Positions 15,805 through 29,244 of a stretch of 64,000 nucleotides of DNA are shown piece by piece. The stretch covers positions 1,168,501 through 1,232,500 of the forward strand of contig NC_060113.1 of assembly GCF_021155765.1 (NCBI RefSeq). The letters are read 5' to 3'. The translations under genes and the position numbers were made by a program. Below the pieces are notes generated by a model. That model ran no database searches and was not told the origin of the DNA. It saw only the letters and a program-made list of their open reading frames with translations. Each line of letters starts with the position of its first letter. Position 1 is the first letter of the stretch. This stretch comes from Diprion similis (Eukaryota; Arthropoda; Insecta; Hymenoptera; Diprionidae).

Positions 15805-18800
15805 CTTACCATAATCGTACAATTACCCATAAAATGTATGCATTATACGTATGTGTAACAATACAATCTGTACGAATAAAGTTCTTTAATTTTTATTGAT
15901 ACAGTTTTCCTGAAAAACAACCGGTACGTAGTAATAGTTTTAAAAAATAGTTGTAATCACATAACTCAAGTTTTAAGGATTTTGATTAATATTTATTACA
16001 GAAGAAGAAAGAAAAAATATTGCAATTAGTCAGTTTCCTTGATAGACAATATTTAAATTTAGTAAATTGTTTTTTTTTTTTCTTTTAATTTGTATCCGTA
16101 ACTTGATCAAAAAAAAATTTTTTTTTTTTTCAATGATAAATACTGTATTGATCTGTTTTTTCTTTTTATACATTCCATATACTAATTAATAATAACCATT
16201 AGATTTAACGATTCAACATAGTGCAATTAATAGTACAGCGTGTTTTTTTAAAATGCAGGATGTTTATATAACACAAAAAAACTTCTATATAACTTTTGTT
16301 GAAAGACTCTATTTATAAATATTTCGGTTCGTTGATGGAACGATTCCGGCGACAATGTTTACCACGCGTAATACATTTTTTTGTTTTTTCTTTTTGGTTG
16401 TTTTTACTCAAAAATACATATTTTTGCTACGGATTGTAGTTTACTTAGCTTCCGGAGACTTCAATTTAAAATCAAGAACAAAAATTAAAAATAAAACATA
16501 TTATATTATAATTACAAGTATAAAAAATGAAATTTAAGCTTGAAATCAAGTAGATAAGAGTATGCAGGCTGGTAATTGCATTTCTAAATCGACATTGCGT
16601 TACAACAAGCATTTTCTTTTGTAAAGTTCACATAATAATAATGTCTTGCAAGTTTAACAAGTTTTCGCAAGGCTACAAAACTTTATCTTCTTCTTCTCTT
16701 CTTATTTTGTTCGGACATTTTATAATAGTCTTCTCTCAATTACACACTTTCCAACTAATTTGCAAGAGTGTTGATTTCAAATTTCTCACACTGGAATGAA
16801 CCGACGATTTAGAGGTTCAGTGATACGACGATATACAATATAGCGTATGTTCGTATTAAAACGCGTTGTAGTTTTTTTATTCCTTTAAATATACATATAT
16901 ATCACCTAAATCGCGTAGAGTCTTTAGGAACTTATAATACTGCTTACGGAGGCCCTTCGGCTTACGTCTAGAGACTTAGACCTGATTGCAGATCGCTGTT
17001 TGCTTTTGTTCGCATTTAAACGTGGTCAAATAAAATTTTGTAGAGCAATATATGTAGGTACTTAATCTCGAATAATACTTGAGTGGCTTTACAATAAATC
17101 GGAGTCGTAGGTTTAAACTGAAGTAAGTAAAAATATTTTATTCAACTTTCGAGTTCAGAAAGCATCCCGTGAGTTAAACTATTTTAAAATTTGATTCTAT
17201 TTGACCACGTGTAATTTATGTTCATGCTTCAATTTATGGCAAACCTTTAATCGATATGCCAGTGTAACAGTGTAATTTAACTGAAAATCCTAAAATCTAC
17301 TGTGCTTGTGTTATTATATCATTTAAAAAGGAGGCCAAGACATATTCAATCCTCACAAAACTCTGATGAGTTGAGTAAAATAGTTAATCATGGAATGCAT
17401 TGAATTGAATTGAATTGACTTCATTTTCAATCAAATTACACCTTACTGACGATCAACGATCAAGATTTTCAAGGGAATCGCCTTCATCTTAACAACGTAG
17501 TACAATATTTAAAAACAGGTTCGTATCGTTTGAGATTTCTAGATGAGAGAGTAGCTTTGTCGTCTCATTGACATACACCAAGAAGTTCGATATTAAAAAT
17601 CCAAACTAAGGATTACAAGAAAGTGATGAAAGACACATCTGGTAAATAACATTTACAACATGCTACAATTTCCAGTATGTTGGTAACATTTACACGATAC
17701 AGCCTTGTCTCGTCTAGCAATCTTCTTGACATTAAACACGCGTATGCGTTTCATGGCGCAAGGAGCCTCTCAAGTATCCCTCTACGTTTTTTTTTTTTAT
17801 TTATTTTGTATCACAGATGTTGAAAATAACAGCCCAATTTTTTGTTCAAATAACAGCTCACTCGACACCTGCTTTTTTTGATATAAACTTTGTTTCCTTT
17901 TTCAACAAACTTCCAATATTTTCATCCTTTTCTTATTGTTCTTCGTCATTAATAAGGATCACAGTTGTCATCTTGGCATTATGTACAAGAAGAGATACCT
18001 TGCTAAGGCCTGCCTCGGTAAAAATATATACATATTAGTAGTATTTTCAAAAAATAGATCTTCGCACGTTTTGCAATTTTTTCTACACAATTTGAGATTT
18101 CTATTTTACAGCATTTTTGATATGGGCAGGCTTGTTCCTTTTTTTTTTTTTTTTTTGTATAGTTTATAATCCAGGAGATCACATTCGAGTGAGCTTAAAT
18201 TGGGCATATTCAGATCTAAACTACCTTGTGCACCGTCTCTCGTAACACATATTCATAGAATGATAACTCTATAGTATGACAGACACGAAAAGGTTGAAAC
18301 AAAATTTTTCAAACTATATCATCTTATTTTGTGCTTCATACATGTATGTTCTTATCACTAACTCAAACCAATCAAATTTGGGAGTATGAATAGAATTAGA
18401 TGAATTTCGTTTTTCTCGATCTCATGTTTGAAGTTGAAATGAAAAAAAATTATTGTTTGTGCTTTTAATACTAGCGTTGTATTAATTTAAGAGCAGAACA
18501 GTAATTTTTTCGATTGTTTTCTCAGTCACGTTCTATGAATATGAGTTTATTTCAGCACGGCCTTTTACTTATGTTTGTAGGCTCAGTCTTATTTGATTTT
18601 GTCTCGAGTTAGTAATAGTTTAATATTTAACTATTACATAAAAGACCGTGCGGGCTTCTGGAAGTTTTGTACAATATATAATAGAGACGATGCTATCACG
18701 TATATCACGTTATTCACCTACGCGCGGGTATCCCTGCATATTTTTTTTTTAATCTTATTATTTGTTGCTTATTTTTTATATCTTTCGTTCCGTTCTTAAA

Positions 18801-21212
18801 CAACTTTACGAGACTTTTTTTTAATCTTTCTCTTAGACGCCGCGTCCGTTAAATACACTTGTTTTTATGACTTCAGTTTTTAAATTTAAAAAGTAATTAA
18901 CGAATCAAATTTAACAAAAATAATACAGCACCAACGGTTAACAAACAACAATTTTTACTCCACTCTATACTTAACATCACACTTTATAATTATTTTATTT
19001 ATTTTACTTTAGTACTGTTTTTTTCTTATTTCTCATATACGTGATTAGAATCAAACTGCTAAATCTCGTTGCTTCATGCTCTGTTTTTTCGTATTCGAGA
19101 CAAGTGTAGCAACGAGGTCTTAGGGGCATGCGGGTGCCAAAATCAAAAGCAACAAAAATAAGTCTGAGGATTAATTTTGCCACACGCATACGCTTAACGG
19201 ACTTAGAATTATTCTTGTTGGGCGTCGCGAGCAAAATTTTCGTAGTGAAAATTATTCTTACCGCGACTCAGGTACATATTGAGGCCCGTTTTAACAGCTG
19301 AACTATTACATGTGTATGTATAATAAAAGAAGATAATATTCTTTTTCATTTTACATTTGCTGCATCGATCTCGATTACTCCTTCCAAACAAACAAGCATA
19401 CATTGATTTTTTTTTTTAAGATAACAGTAACGTACGCGTCGTTTAATACGTGAGATGTAGAAGATTCACATATAAAATGAAGAAAGGGTGTACGTACTTA
19501 TAAGAATAGTAAATAATTGATGCAATTAAATAATCGTACAAGGATTCGAAAAGTAAAATAGCTCCTCAGAATAAACGGTATACATATGTTTGGCGTTGTT
19601 TTTTTCTCCTCCTTGTTTTGCATCTTTTCATTCAACGGGTATTTCTTTGTAAACATTCAAAATCTCGCTTGAATCGCACGACAGAAATAGATACGTATTG
19701 CACCTTATAAATATTTAAGATTCGACATTTTAAAGTTACAATATTGACAGCTAATTTTCATTAATAATATTAGCTGGTAACGACTGCTAAGAGCGCGGTA
19801 GAAAAAAGATTGTTGTATCTCCAGAACATCATAATGCAAAGAATGGTTAATTTACGATGCTAACTTGCTAAGTTTATACCGCAATAAGATAGTTGAAGAT
19901 AATTTTTTAGATTTTGTATTTCATACTTTTGTCTTTGTGTCTCTATTTAGATTATCAAGTATTGAAATACGGAAATAACTTGGATATCAACATTCTTAGT
20001 ATTACGGCGCTCTTAGCTCTTTCACGAACGCTTAACTGTTCGTGAGAAAAGCCAATCCGATTGGTCTTGGTATTAAAAATAACCTCGGATAGCTATTTGA
20101 TTTTTTTACCAAACGATGTTTACCTCGTTTTAAAGTTTCAAGTTCTCATTAAAATATTCCGTATTTCGTAAAATTATTAAATTACTTACGGTTGGCCTTG
20201 CGTTCTCTGTTTATTTTTTTCATTATTTTTTGTTATTATATTATTAAACAGTATACTACATTCCCAGTTTAATGGAAAAATATTATTAACGTCTCTAACT
20301 ATAAATGGAATATCGGAGCCTGCTCTGGAAGATTTTTTGCACATCGGTTTATTTACATTCCGTAAGGCCAGTGCGAGTTTAGCATTAAATTTTTATCTTT
20401 TACGTTTAATTAGTTACCATGTGTAATGGGTCTGAGTCACAAGAGGCTGTATCGAAGCCTTGTTGTCCAAGATGTTTAGTAATAACAATTCTCAATGTAG
20501 TTTATTTTAAAAATATTCCATTTCATCATACTCGCAGTTGACATTACAGATGCAAGATCTTCTCATTTTAAAATCCTCCCTACCAAATTTAATCTAGGAT
20601 GCGTTTTTGTTTGCGATATCCATCAGTTTTTAAAAACAATAGCGGCCATACATCGATTTTGCAATTATAAATAAGTTATTATCAAATTACAGATTTATAA
20701 CTGTCGTACAAAAACTCCAAGAATCACTGAAGAAACAATTTAAATCACGGTGGCCAACTCTAATTTCAGCTCGCAACGAAAAAATTCTGTAAATCTCACA
20801 AAAATAGATCCATCATATGATTAATAACCTTGCATTATGTATGACATGGCTATATGACCTATTTTCAAAATTACACAACACAATTTATACCTCATAACTA
20901 TTTTTCAGTGGACTCGTACTTCTTTGAAGTACATTTTCTATAGTTACGCATACTAGATTAGTTTCAAACAAAACGTCAAATTTGTATTATCGGGTCTTGG
21001 GATTTGAGAATTTTTTAAAATTTTTCAAACGTGTAAACGCATCCAGATCATAGATTTTTGCGAATCGTAAGCCTTTCTTAAAAATAAATCGATAGAAAAA
21101 TAAAGGATATGACTTAGCGCCTGTGCTTCTGAGATGTGTAGTCCCCAGAAATGGCTACTGTTAACAGGTGGTGCTGGTAGAAAAAATGGTTGAAGAATTT
21201 CTCATCGGAATC
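15160..21212. other. AT-rich region without a supported gene; FBXO33 3' UTR at its right end
   Basis: I found no open frame with domain content or consistent splice phases here. Candidate frames are short, rich in Phe/Leu/Lys and mostly start at non-ATG codons. Its right part is downstream of the FBXO33 stop and should include that 3' UTR. TTTATT words near 20207 and 20347 would read AATAAA on the minus strand. Long A and T runs (for example 16109-16130) are scattered through it. Confidence 0.45.
15730..15803. repeat. Compound (TA)n(TG)n microsatellite
   Basis: A TA run from about 15737 to 15759 passes directly into a TG run to about 15787, then into degenerate TG/TA. The open frames across it on both strands are simple-sequence artefacts. 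Confidence 0.9.
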
Positions 21213-23584
21213 TTACTTCTGGTCGCTCAGAACCATCGGCATTATAACTTCAATGCTATTACCATTTAGAGGATCCATAACGACAGGTGGTAGCTCCGCG
21301 TCGCTCAATGGTTGCCAAAAACCACCCATTATTTCACTAATTTCCTGAAAAATCCGTTTTGTTATCGATTAGTCAACGAACATGTATTCTAAGCATTAGA
21401 CGATCACAATCGAGCAGCTGAAAAGTTAAGAGGATAGAGAATTCAAGTTACGGCAAAAAATCATTCACGTCTAGCTCTGTATACTTACATTCTTTGTAGC
21501 TTTGGCTGAACATGATTCGATCAAAATATCCCGTTCTGCAAATTCAAGTCGTTTCAACGTCGAACCTCGAAGACGAGTGATGGCTAATAGATCGTCTTGG
21601 AAATACTTATATCCAAGAAATACTAGCTCCATCAGTTTTGTGCAGGTCCAAGCAATGAGCACCAAGGGGTCAGGACTGTTTTAAAAAAACAGTATAAAAA
21701 GGTCAGGTAAACTGACGAGACTAAATGAAAACTGGCATCGAGCTGCAGATGCAAATCTTACCTGTTCGACTCGTAAGTAATAGGCAGGGATGGTTTCAGA
21801 TCTATACAATCGATCCAGACAACAGATCTCAGAGTTTTTGGATACCAGCTGGACAGTTGGTGCAAAGCTCTAACATTAACGGTCTCGCAAAAAAGTACCT
21901 TGAGTTCTGCTAGGGGCATCGCTGGTCTCAAAATGTCTGAATCTAGAACAGTGACCGCATCGTAGGAGTGCAGCAGATTGAGACGAAGCTCGCAGCGTGG
22001 GCTGTAAGTGGAATGAAAAGAATGACGATTATTCCGAGACAAGGAGCGTCATGAATGCGGGTAAAATTGAACTTCTGATTACTTTTTGTGAACAAATAAC
22101 ATCCAAGCATTATTAGTGGTGCCAGGATGATCGTCGTCGAGTCCATGCACGTGGATAACTAGTCGTTCCATCAAACCATTGTCTAGTGCCTGGAGCAACA
22201 TGTCGCTGACATTGTCATAGTCTATCGTCAGTATCGAGAGCCTTATAAACGACCTGAACACGAAGGTGTCCAATTCCAGCAGAATATAGCCATCAGGGTC
22301 TTCTTTTACAGATGCTAGACTCAAGTGGGTCAAATTCTTTGCATGGTGGTATTGAAGTGCATCCAAAATTACACCCGAATTGGCGGCCAGGTCCTCCGCA
22401 CATCCCAGACTCAGGGCTTGGAGGGATATTGTTCTTTTGACAATTTCTAAAAGAGGTTCTAGCATGGGTGTGCATATTAGCCGTCTGAAAAAATGTGTAA
22501 ATCTATTACTGAACTTTGTGGGCAATAATTAAAAATGAACAAGATTAAATAAATATGTACCCTTCATCTCTGTTGTTCGCTCGTCTTGCTGGCCAATCAA
22601 AGGTACAACTGCTTGGCTCTAAGTAAAGTTTACGAAGATGTATATTGGTGCTTAATTTAGTAAGAAGTCTGGACGTCTCATTGACAAAATAACTAGCGGT
22701 GTCACATTTTATTATAACTTCTCGAACGCTGTGTGCAAAATAGTTGGCCAAGAATCTAAGAGGGGGAAAAATCTCAATCTTACTGTTGCGACAACACACA
22801 TATACTTTCAGAAACTAGGATTTGGCTCGTATAAAAAAAACTCACCGAGCTCTCGGCATGTTATCCTCGTTTCTAACGTCCAGAGTGAATGTAATTTTCT
22901 TCCAAAAGCAAGGATGAAAAAGGGCGTACCTCCAATTCCTGCATACCTGCAAATAATAATAATAATAACAACAATAATAATAAAATAAATAATTAATACA
23001 GACCAAGTTGTCGGTGTAAAGTCAGTTTATTATGGCTAATTATAAACGTTGTTAGCTGCAGAATTTTTATCTGTCAAGAAATTGATGGTGCCAAGTTTAA
23101 AAAAGAAATTCTCCCAAAATATCCGCGATTTTTCGATGCAAATATCAGTTGCATAAATGAAACTCGAGTACGTGATGCAAAGTGTGAAAATAAAATAAAA
23201 ATATTTGTATATAATGGGAATAGAAAGTGAGAAAACGTATCTATCTGGGTGACCGTGTAAGTACGAGTTGTGGTTAAAAGTTGGCAGCGAGCTTACTTGT
23301 GATGTTTTTATCTTTTCGTCGTGAGGTAAGTAGGAAAATATCTCGAATAAAATGACGCTGGGTAAATTGTTCCAGCAGCAGGGACTGTTGTCTTCTTGCG
23401 CCATTTCTGTCGTACGATTAGCACTTTTCCAAGAGGAACAGCTGTTTGCCGTCCCTGATGACAGCTGCCCTTCTTCGCCTTCGCTTGTTGTTTTTGACTC
23501 TTCAAAATTCACAACCAAATCCAACGACTTATCGGACGTTCCGTATTTCGAATCAGAGCCAGCCACTCGCTGACTACGCACCAT
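21213..23584 (-). CDS. FBXO33: F-box protein, FBXO33 type (514 aa)
   Basis: Seven exons join in phase: 23584-23297, 22946-22846, 22755-22561, 22484-22083, 22001-21762, 21675-21489 and 21344-21213. The start is the ATG at 23584; the frame upstream has only a TTG. Residues about 72-125 are an F-box: LPSVILFEIFSYLPHDEK, then, across the first intron, VCRNWRYALFHPCFWKKI. The rest alternates Leu-rich strands and helices, as in an irregular leucine-rich-repeat solenoid. Its C-terminus runs from GGFWQPLSDAELP to a short tail. In this family the F-box binds SKP1 and places the protein in an SCF ubiquitin ligase, with the C-terminal part choosing the substrate. Overall architecture and length (514 aa, near the vertebrate 555) fit FBXO33 better than other F-box/LRR proteins. 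It is transcribed divergently from the FAM174 gene, with about 1.1 kb between start codons. Confidence 0.85.
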
Positions 23585-24658
23585 TTCCAAATTACAGATG
23601 ATCAATCGAAATTCTCCTTCGCAGGATCCTACTTTTAAATATTTACAACGATATTATTATTGCGTTCGATCCCTTTGACCAACTGTCGCGTTTCTCCTTC
23701 TTCATACCAACTACGTATCAGCCTGTTCCGATTGGTTATTAATGTTCTACATGTGTTTCGCACGCACAAGCAAATAGCGTACAACACACGTTAGCATCGT
23801 TTCGCATTTACCTAAGAATATATCTATGTATAATATGTATACAGTGGCCAGGTATGTAGGGTATGTGGCGTCTGTTCCATTTTGCGACAATATATGGTAG
23901 TAATGAATAAAATTATGATACAAACTCTCTACGGCTCTCTTTCTATCAAAGCGAATGCAGAGAAGCTGAAGAATAAAACAGCAGAAAAATATGTATGAAT
24001 TATTTACCTTAAACGGAATCTATTATCTAATGTGTTTGAAAAAAAATTGACTTTCTCGACTCATGACGTCATTGAGCAATGTTAGAAAAGATTATACTAC
24101 TCAAAGAGCTTTTGTATATCAGAACATACTTTTCGAATTTGATATTCAGATAGATAAGTTTCCGTATAAATATTTGTCACGTCATAGTCTATATCAGCTA
24201 AAAGCTTGGATTAAACTGTAAAAAGATTGTTTGCAGAATCCGTGTATTTGACATGCGAATTCAAACACTGTTACGAAATCAAGATGGCCACCTTGGAGAA
24301 TTTGAAACAATTTTTTCCCAATATATGTATGAATATTTACAGCAATGATCAGTCGTTAAATTCTGTCTTACGAGGGCATAAAATTTCAGCAATAATAGTT
24401 GAGAAATGAGGAAGATATTTATTCGATTATTCGCGGTTCAGCAATAATTTTTTTATGTATCTAGGTATGTAAGCAGGTAGGTAATAGAGGTAATATAAGG
24501 AATGGTGGAATTGGATCGTTATCACGCGCCTCGAGAATTGTCAAAGGTCTGTATATCAAAGCTCGAATCTGTCACGAGAGTCAAACGAGTGCTGACGAAT
24601 ACCAAACATCGTTTGCAATTTTTTTTTCTTTTGATTCCATTCTAAATGTCAGAAGAGA
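23585..24658. promoter_or_regulatory. Intergenic region between divergent FBXO33 and FAM174 genes
   Basis: About 1.07 kb separates the two start codons, so both promoters should lie here. A TGACGTCA (CRE/bZIP-like) palindrome occurs at about 24063-24070. No TATA box is placed convincingly for either gene. The one open frame near 24227-24409 begins at a non-ATG codon and I do not support it. Confidence 0.5.
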
Positions 24659-25488
24659 ATGAAGCGTGTTACCGGTCGAAATTTGAAACTCATAGTAATC
24701 ACGTGTTGTTGCTTGTGTATAACGATAACAAATTGTGATGAAAATTTGGTAATTACAAGACGCAGTTTGTTCAATTCGTATCGTGAACCTGAACCTCCTT
24801 TAACCCTGGCTGATCACCCTCAGAAAGTTGAGCATGCACGATCTTTCAAAAGCACTGATGATGCGAAATCATCAGACTCTAGTACGACAAAAGTTTCGAA
24901 CTCACAACAAAAAAATTCCACTGTCCAAAATGTCGAAGTTAGTGATAGCGGCGCTAAATCGAAAGATAATCGAAAGATAACCTTACAAACTGATCAAGGC
25001 AAGAAGGAGGCAAATCCTGATTTGAACGTCACCACCCCACAAACTAAAATACAGGTATCACTCTAGTCGTTCTATGTAACGTAAGTACATTTCAGTAATT
25101 ACAAACAGCTTGCCTATATTCTGATGTATAATTCTTTCAGTCTCAAAGGCCTGGCCCGAATATGTCTGTGAACACAGGTGCGTTGTGGCGTGGCATTTCT
25201 GTTTTCATGGGCCTCAGTGTACTCGTGATCGCCTATATCGTCCTCCGTTGCGTGAGGTGAGTTGTATGCGACAAGAAAACAATTATTGAGATTAAATTAT
25301 CGGATATTTTCCATCTTCGAAGGTTGAACAAAAATCGTACTCAAATGGTCCGGAAGTACGGTGTCCTCGCGCACAGGCAAGATGTTGAAATGCGGCCGTT
25401 GCCATTGGATGACGAAGACGAAGATGACACGACTGTATTCGATGCCAGCGAAATAGGGATCCATGACAAACATCGGCAAACTGCGTAG
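24659..25488 (+). CDS. FAM174-family single-pass membrane protein (225 aa)
   Basis: Three exons join in phase: 24659-25054, 25141-25256 and 25323-25488. The N-terminus has a basic start and a hydrophobic stretch (LKLIVITCCCLCITITNC), consistent with a signal peptide. A Ser/Thr/Lys/Gln-rich lumenal or extracellular region of about 110 residues follows. A single transmembrane helix lies at about 150-168 (GISVFMGLSVLVIAYIVLR). The cytoplasmic tail contains RKYGVLAHRQDVEMRPLPLD and then an acidic DDEDEDDTTVFD segment. This tail, with the KYG-VL, DVEM-PL and acidic DTT-F elements, is the recognisable signature of the FAM174 (DUF1180) family. The lumenal part is low complexity and probably evolves fast. 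Molecular function is poorly known. AATAAA words near 25929 and 25957 are candidate poly(A) signals. Confidence 0.82.
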
Positions 25489-26339
25489 TCACAGAACTGG
25501 TCTCGATTTGCAACTAATTCCATGAATCAGGTATGCAAGATGAGGCAAATTGTATTTGCTTTGTACGTTAAGAAATCTTATATGTACGATTGATACCATA
25601 TGCATGAGGCTGAATGGGTGTTGCATTAGTGATTAACGTTAAACCAAGCCGTGCAATATCAAGACGTATTTCATTCCCCTTGCGTGGAATGTGCCATCAC
25701 AAATCTATTGTGAATATACTGTTCACAATCAACAATGCTCTGTAAACACGAGTGTAACTACATGACTATATTTGCCTATCATCATTTTTGAGCTTATTTT
25801 TTGTACAAGTTATGATAGACACAAAATTTTGTTATTAATGTTATGTGTAAATATATATATATATATTTTTTGGCAATGCATTGATGATTACCAGCACATT
25901 TTATTCGGTTAAATATTCAATATATTATAATAAATATAAAATTTTCATTTAAACCGAATAAAAATATCGTAATCGTTTGTAATTTATGATTAAACCTGTG
26001 ATCAGATTCCAAATTTATCTGCGCTCATACATGTCTTCAAAACATGTGGTAAATGAGTCGTGTTGATATCTAAAGTTTCAAAGATGAATATTATAGTTGA
26101 GTACAGAATGTCTATATTTTATTTAACAATAAGGATTTATAATAAAAATGATGTATGAAAGATAAAGCTGGACTAATTTTCTGCAAATTATATCATCCAT
26201 AATGATATTGTATATACTTTTCCGGTATTTCTCTAAATTTATCTATTACTCATCCTAGGTATTACTAGTGCTCCGTCACTGTTCCATTTCCTTTTTAATT
26301 TATCGATAAGAAGTAATTCGTCCTAATCCGTCAATTTCA

Positions 26340-26900
26340 TAAATATCTCTTCCACTCCATGCAAAATAACGTTAGCCAGTCGGCACCTTCCCTATTTAGT
26401 TTTTATTGGTCTCGATGAAAAAATTTTAGCAATATTGACGCTTTCGACTCCTTGGAAAACATCCAAATTGCAAAATTTATACCATGCACACTTAGTTCTT
26501 GAACCTAAGGAAGAGAAAAAACAGATCAAATTTTCAACAATATTTTACATTTCTGACATACATCTTTCATGAAGATGTGCCAGGCATACAGCTTTTTTTG
26601 GGTCTGAACCTAGCAAGCTAATGTTTTTGCTAAGCTCCTCATCGTAAAGCCTTCAGAGCTCCTCATAACGCTGATCCTGTAACGTTTTGTCAGTGCAAGT
26701 ATAAATGAAGAAAGACATATCCAGAACTGAGCTTACGCATCGCGCCTATTGAAAATCTAATATAAGAGCGATATGATTTTCTCCTTCGCGAGATTAAAGA
26801 GTTGAGTGAAAAACAGTCGGCAAGTATGCATTCTCTGTTGCCACCATGTGCCCTGACGTACTGACAGAAATGTCCTGGCTTTTTTATCTAATGCGTTAGA
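26340..26900 (-). pseudogene. Decayed EcKinase-like gene (third member of the array)
   Basis: On the minus strand this stretch matches the last two exons of the intact EcKinase genes next to it, but it is broken. The exon-4 part reads VQELSVHGINFAI, loses similarity, then resumes as RPIKTK, a stop, and GRCRLANVILHGVEE. The exon-3 part reads LDFQ, a stop, then ARCVSSVLDMSFFIYTCTDK, another in-frame stop, and ISLLGSDPKK with a frameshift after it. Around 26840-26870 a scrambled SVRQGTWW is all that is left of the catalytic SVITQGD-W segment. I find no exons 1 or 2 beyond it. It is a relic of a tandem duplicate, closer to the copy at 27.7 kb than to unrelated sequence. Its boundaries are approximate. 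Confidence 0.8.
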
Positions 26901-27662
26901 GAAGGTAGCGAAGTTAACGTTGAGATCAATTGAATCAAGAGGGAAAAGTTATACCATTATATGCATAATATCTTTCTTTCGAATAGTATAGTATTGATGA
27001 TTATCCTCTGACCTTTGTACATACATATTCATTCAGGTCTGGCCGATAGGATTAGAATTAATTCATTATTAGCCCTTGTATGTTTGAAAAACATGTTTGT
27101 ATGTTATTTTATCACTATCATTATTATTTGAGTTATTGCGCGTTCAAATACTAGATAATTATGACTCTCGGACACTGTTAATTGACAGTGAAAAAGATTA
27201 TAAATGTCATTGTACGATATATCAGAGGCGAACCTCGTACAAATATCACGTTGGTTCTGACAATGAAATCACAATCTTAATCTCAAGACGCATTCTTATC
27301 AGATTCAATTAAAAAACCCACACGTTTATATTGCTATAAACGGATTTATATATTAACGTATAAGCGGAACTGATATATTCCTTTTTTTTCTTTGAATGTT
27401 TCTACAACCTGGTGTTAAGAAGAAAAGTATAAAAATTCATTTATCTAATCATGCTCGTATAGAAATAGATAATAATTTATCGTAAAATCCAATGAAGATA
27501 ATTTCCGTTCCAATAAAATAAAATATAGTTAGAAATCTGTTTGTTCGAAATACTGATTATGTACCTTATAGTGCCAAGATGGAAGTTGATTCTGATTTAT
27601 AATTGCTTTTCCAGAACTAATTACTGTATAATTTGTCTACAGCTAAAGTTACGACTCAAATG
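26901..27662. other. Non-coding DNA between EcKinase relic and intact copy
   Basis: I see no gene. It should hold the 3' UTR of the intact EcKinase gene to its right and degraded sequence from the pseudogene to its left. The 71-residue open frame near 27097-27312 shows no domain and is not supported. Confidence 0.45.
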
Positions 27663-29244
27663 TCATAAATAGTTTTTTTCCACTGCGTGCATGATGGTCT
27701 CGGCAAGACGGCATCTTGCTTCCTTGGTTTTCAGGTTCTTAACATTCCAGATAACGCTAACGTCGACAGCGTCATCTCCTTCCATAGCATCCATGTCAAA
27801 CGCTTCCGATTCATCTAACGATACTGCTGGTGCTGTTTCCAGAGCAAAATTCACCCCGTGAACACTCTGCTCTTGCATCTGAATATAAAAAAGCAATGAT
27901 TAGAAGTCTCTGGATAAATCCTGAGAAATCCGGTCTTAGCACAGCTACACTTTTCAATTCAATACTTGAAAAATGCACTCACCTCCTTCATGAACGTGTC
28001 CCACGGATAGAGCTTCTCAGGATCTGATCCGAGAATGCTTATACTTCTGCAGAGTTCCTCGTGGTAGAGTTTCAACAATTCGTCGTAATGGCCATCGCGT
28101 AGCGGCTTCTCGGTGCAGGTATAAATGAAGAAAGAAACGTCCAGAGCTGGGCTAGCGCATCGAGCCAGCTGAAAATCTAGGGCAAGAGCATCCGGGTATT
28201 CTTTATCAGTTTCTCGGATCATGAAGTTAGGCGCCCATGCATCGCCCTGAGTGATCACCGAAGTTGGCGCCGTTACACGGTTGCAGAAATCTATGCTCTT
28301 GTCGTACAACTCTCGGCCTGTCCAAGAGTTGAAACGCTTCTCAGCTTCGCTGCCTGGATACTCCTTAGCTAGGGCATCTTTAGCCATGTTGATTATAAGC
28401 GACTGAAAGAAAAACGGATCGGCCAAGTGAAAATCTGTTCTGCAGTTGGTCGATTTATGTCTGAATAATTTTCACAGCAAAGTATTATTGGGTCTGTCAA
28501 ATCTGACAAGATATACCCACCTGGAAACCTTTGTACCAATCGTATAGTTTCGGCGTAAAATAAGTCTCAATCAAACGATTGGCTATTTTTTGAAACTCGT
28601 CTTTCTTTTGATCCTTGTAGGCGAATGAGACGGCGTGTAATCTAGCCAGTGCTTTTAATATCAAGCTACATTCCTGCACTTGCAATGAATTTTGTCTAGC
28701 CAGAGGTTGAAAACCGATCGAAGTGACATCTTCCAGCGCGAGATAATCGTTCTCGCCATCTGTTAATGCCGCAAAACATCGAGGTACAATTAGCAAATCC
28801 CCTGCATTTTTAGATTTGATGAACTCTTGAAACTTGGGGAATATCTGTAAAGTGAATGAGATTTGCTCAGAAATTGAAGTACGTGAAAGTATTGAAATTA
28901 ATTCTGCGTACGGGCATGTGGAAAGAAAATATATTTACTTCTGTATAGCACGTGACTTCGTTATAGAAGAATTCGTTGCTTCTGAAAGTTTTTCTCCTCG
29001 CCAAATTGTTGGGCATTGATTTAACGACAAGCGATATTTGGATCGGTTTACCACCAGCCGTGCCATCCACCTTGACTCTGCTTACGACGGACAAATAGCC
29101 GTCACCCTTCTTGCTCGCCTCTCCAAAATCCCATCCCAATATCTGCACCTCATTTTCTCCAGTTGCATTTCGAAGGATCTCTTCGAGTGTTCTCTCCGTA
29201 AACAGAGCGCTCACACTGGACAGAAGACTCTCGTCCTTCGTCAT
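27663..29244 (-). CDS. EcKinase-like (CHK kinase-like) protein, copy A (421 aa)
   Basis: Four exons join in phase 0: 29244-28939, 28844-28521, 28402-27983 and 27878-27663. The protein belongs to the insect EcKinase/CHK family (DUF227), related to aminoglycoside and choline kinases; some members phosphorylate ecdysteroids. Visible kinase features are the N-lobe strand SLVVKSMP with the probable ATP-binding Lys75, the hinge region ALEDVTSIGF, the helix LARLHAVSFAYK, the catalytic-loop segment TQGDAWAPNFM (261-271) with Asp264 and Asn269, and the metal-binding DFQ at 286-288. The usual His before Gly-Asp is Gln here. Length is normal for the family and nothing is truncated. No signal peptide is seen, so it is probably cytosolic. 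It has the same exon structure as copy B at 31.4-33.2 kb, so the two arose by tandem duplication. The substrate cannot be told from sequence. Confidence 0.9.

Noticed and set aside
15601-15858. Open frames across the TA/TG repeat
   Set aside because: The product is Tyr-Ile and His-Thr dipeptide repeats from a microsatellite.
19789-20050. Short inverted words (TAAGAGCGC and GCGCTCTTA; CACGAAC and GTTCGTG)
   Set aside because: Stems of 7-9 bases with no extension are expected by chance in a region of this length.
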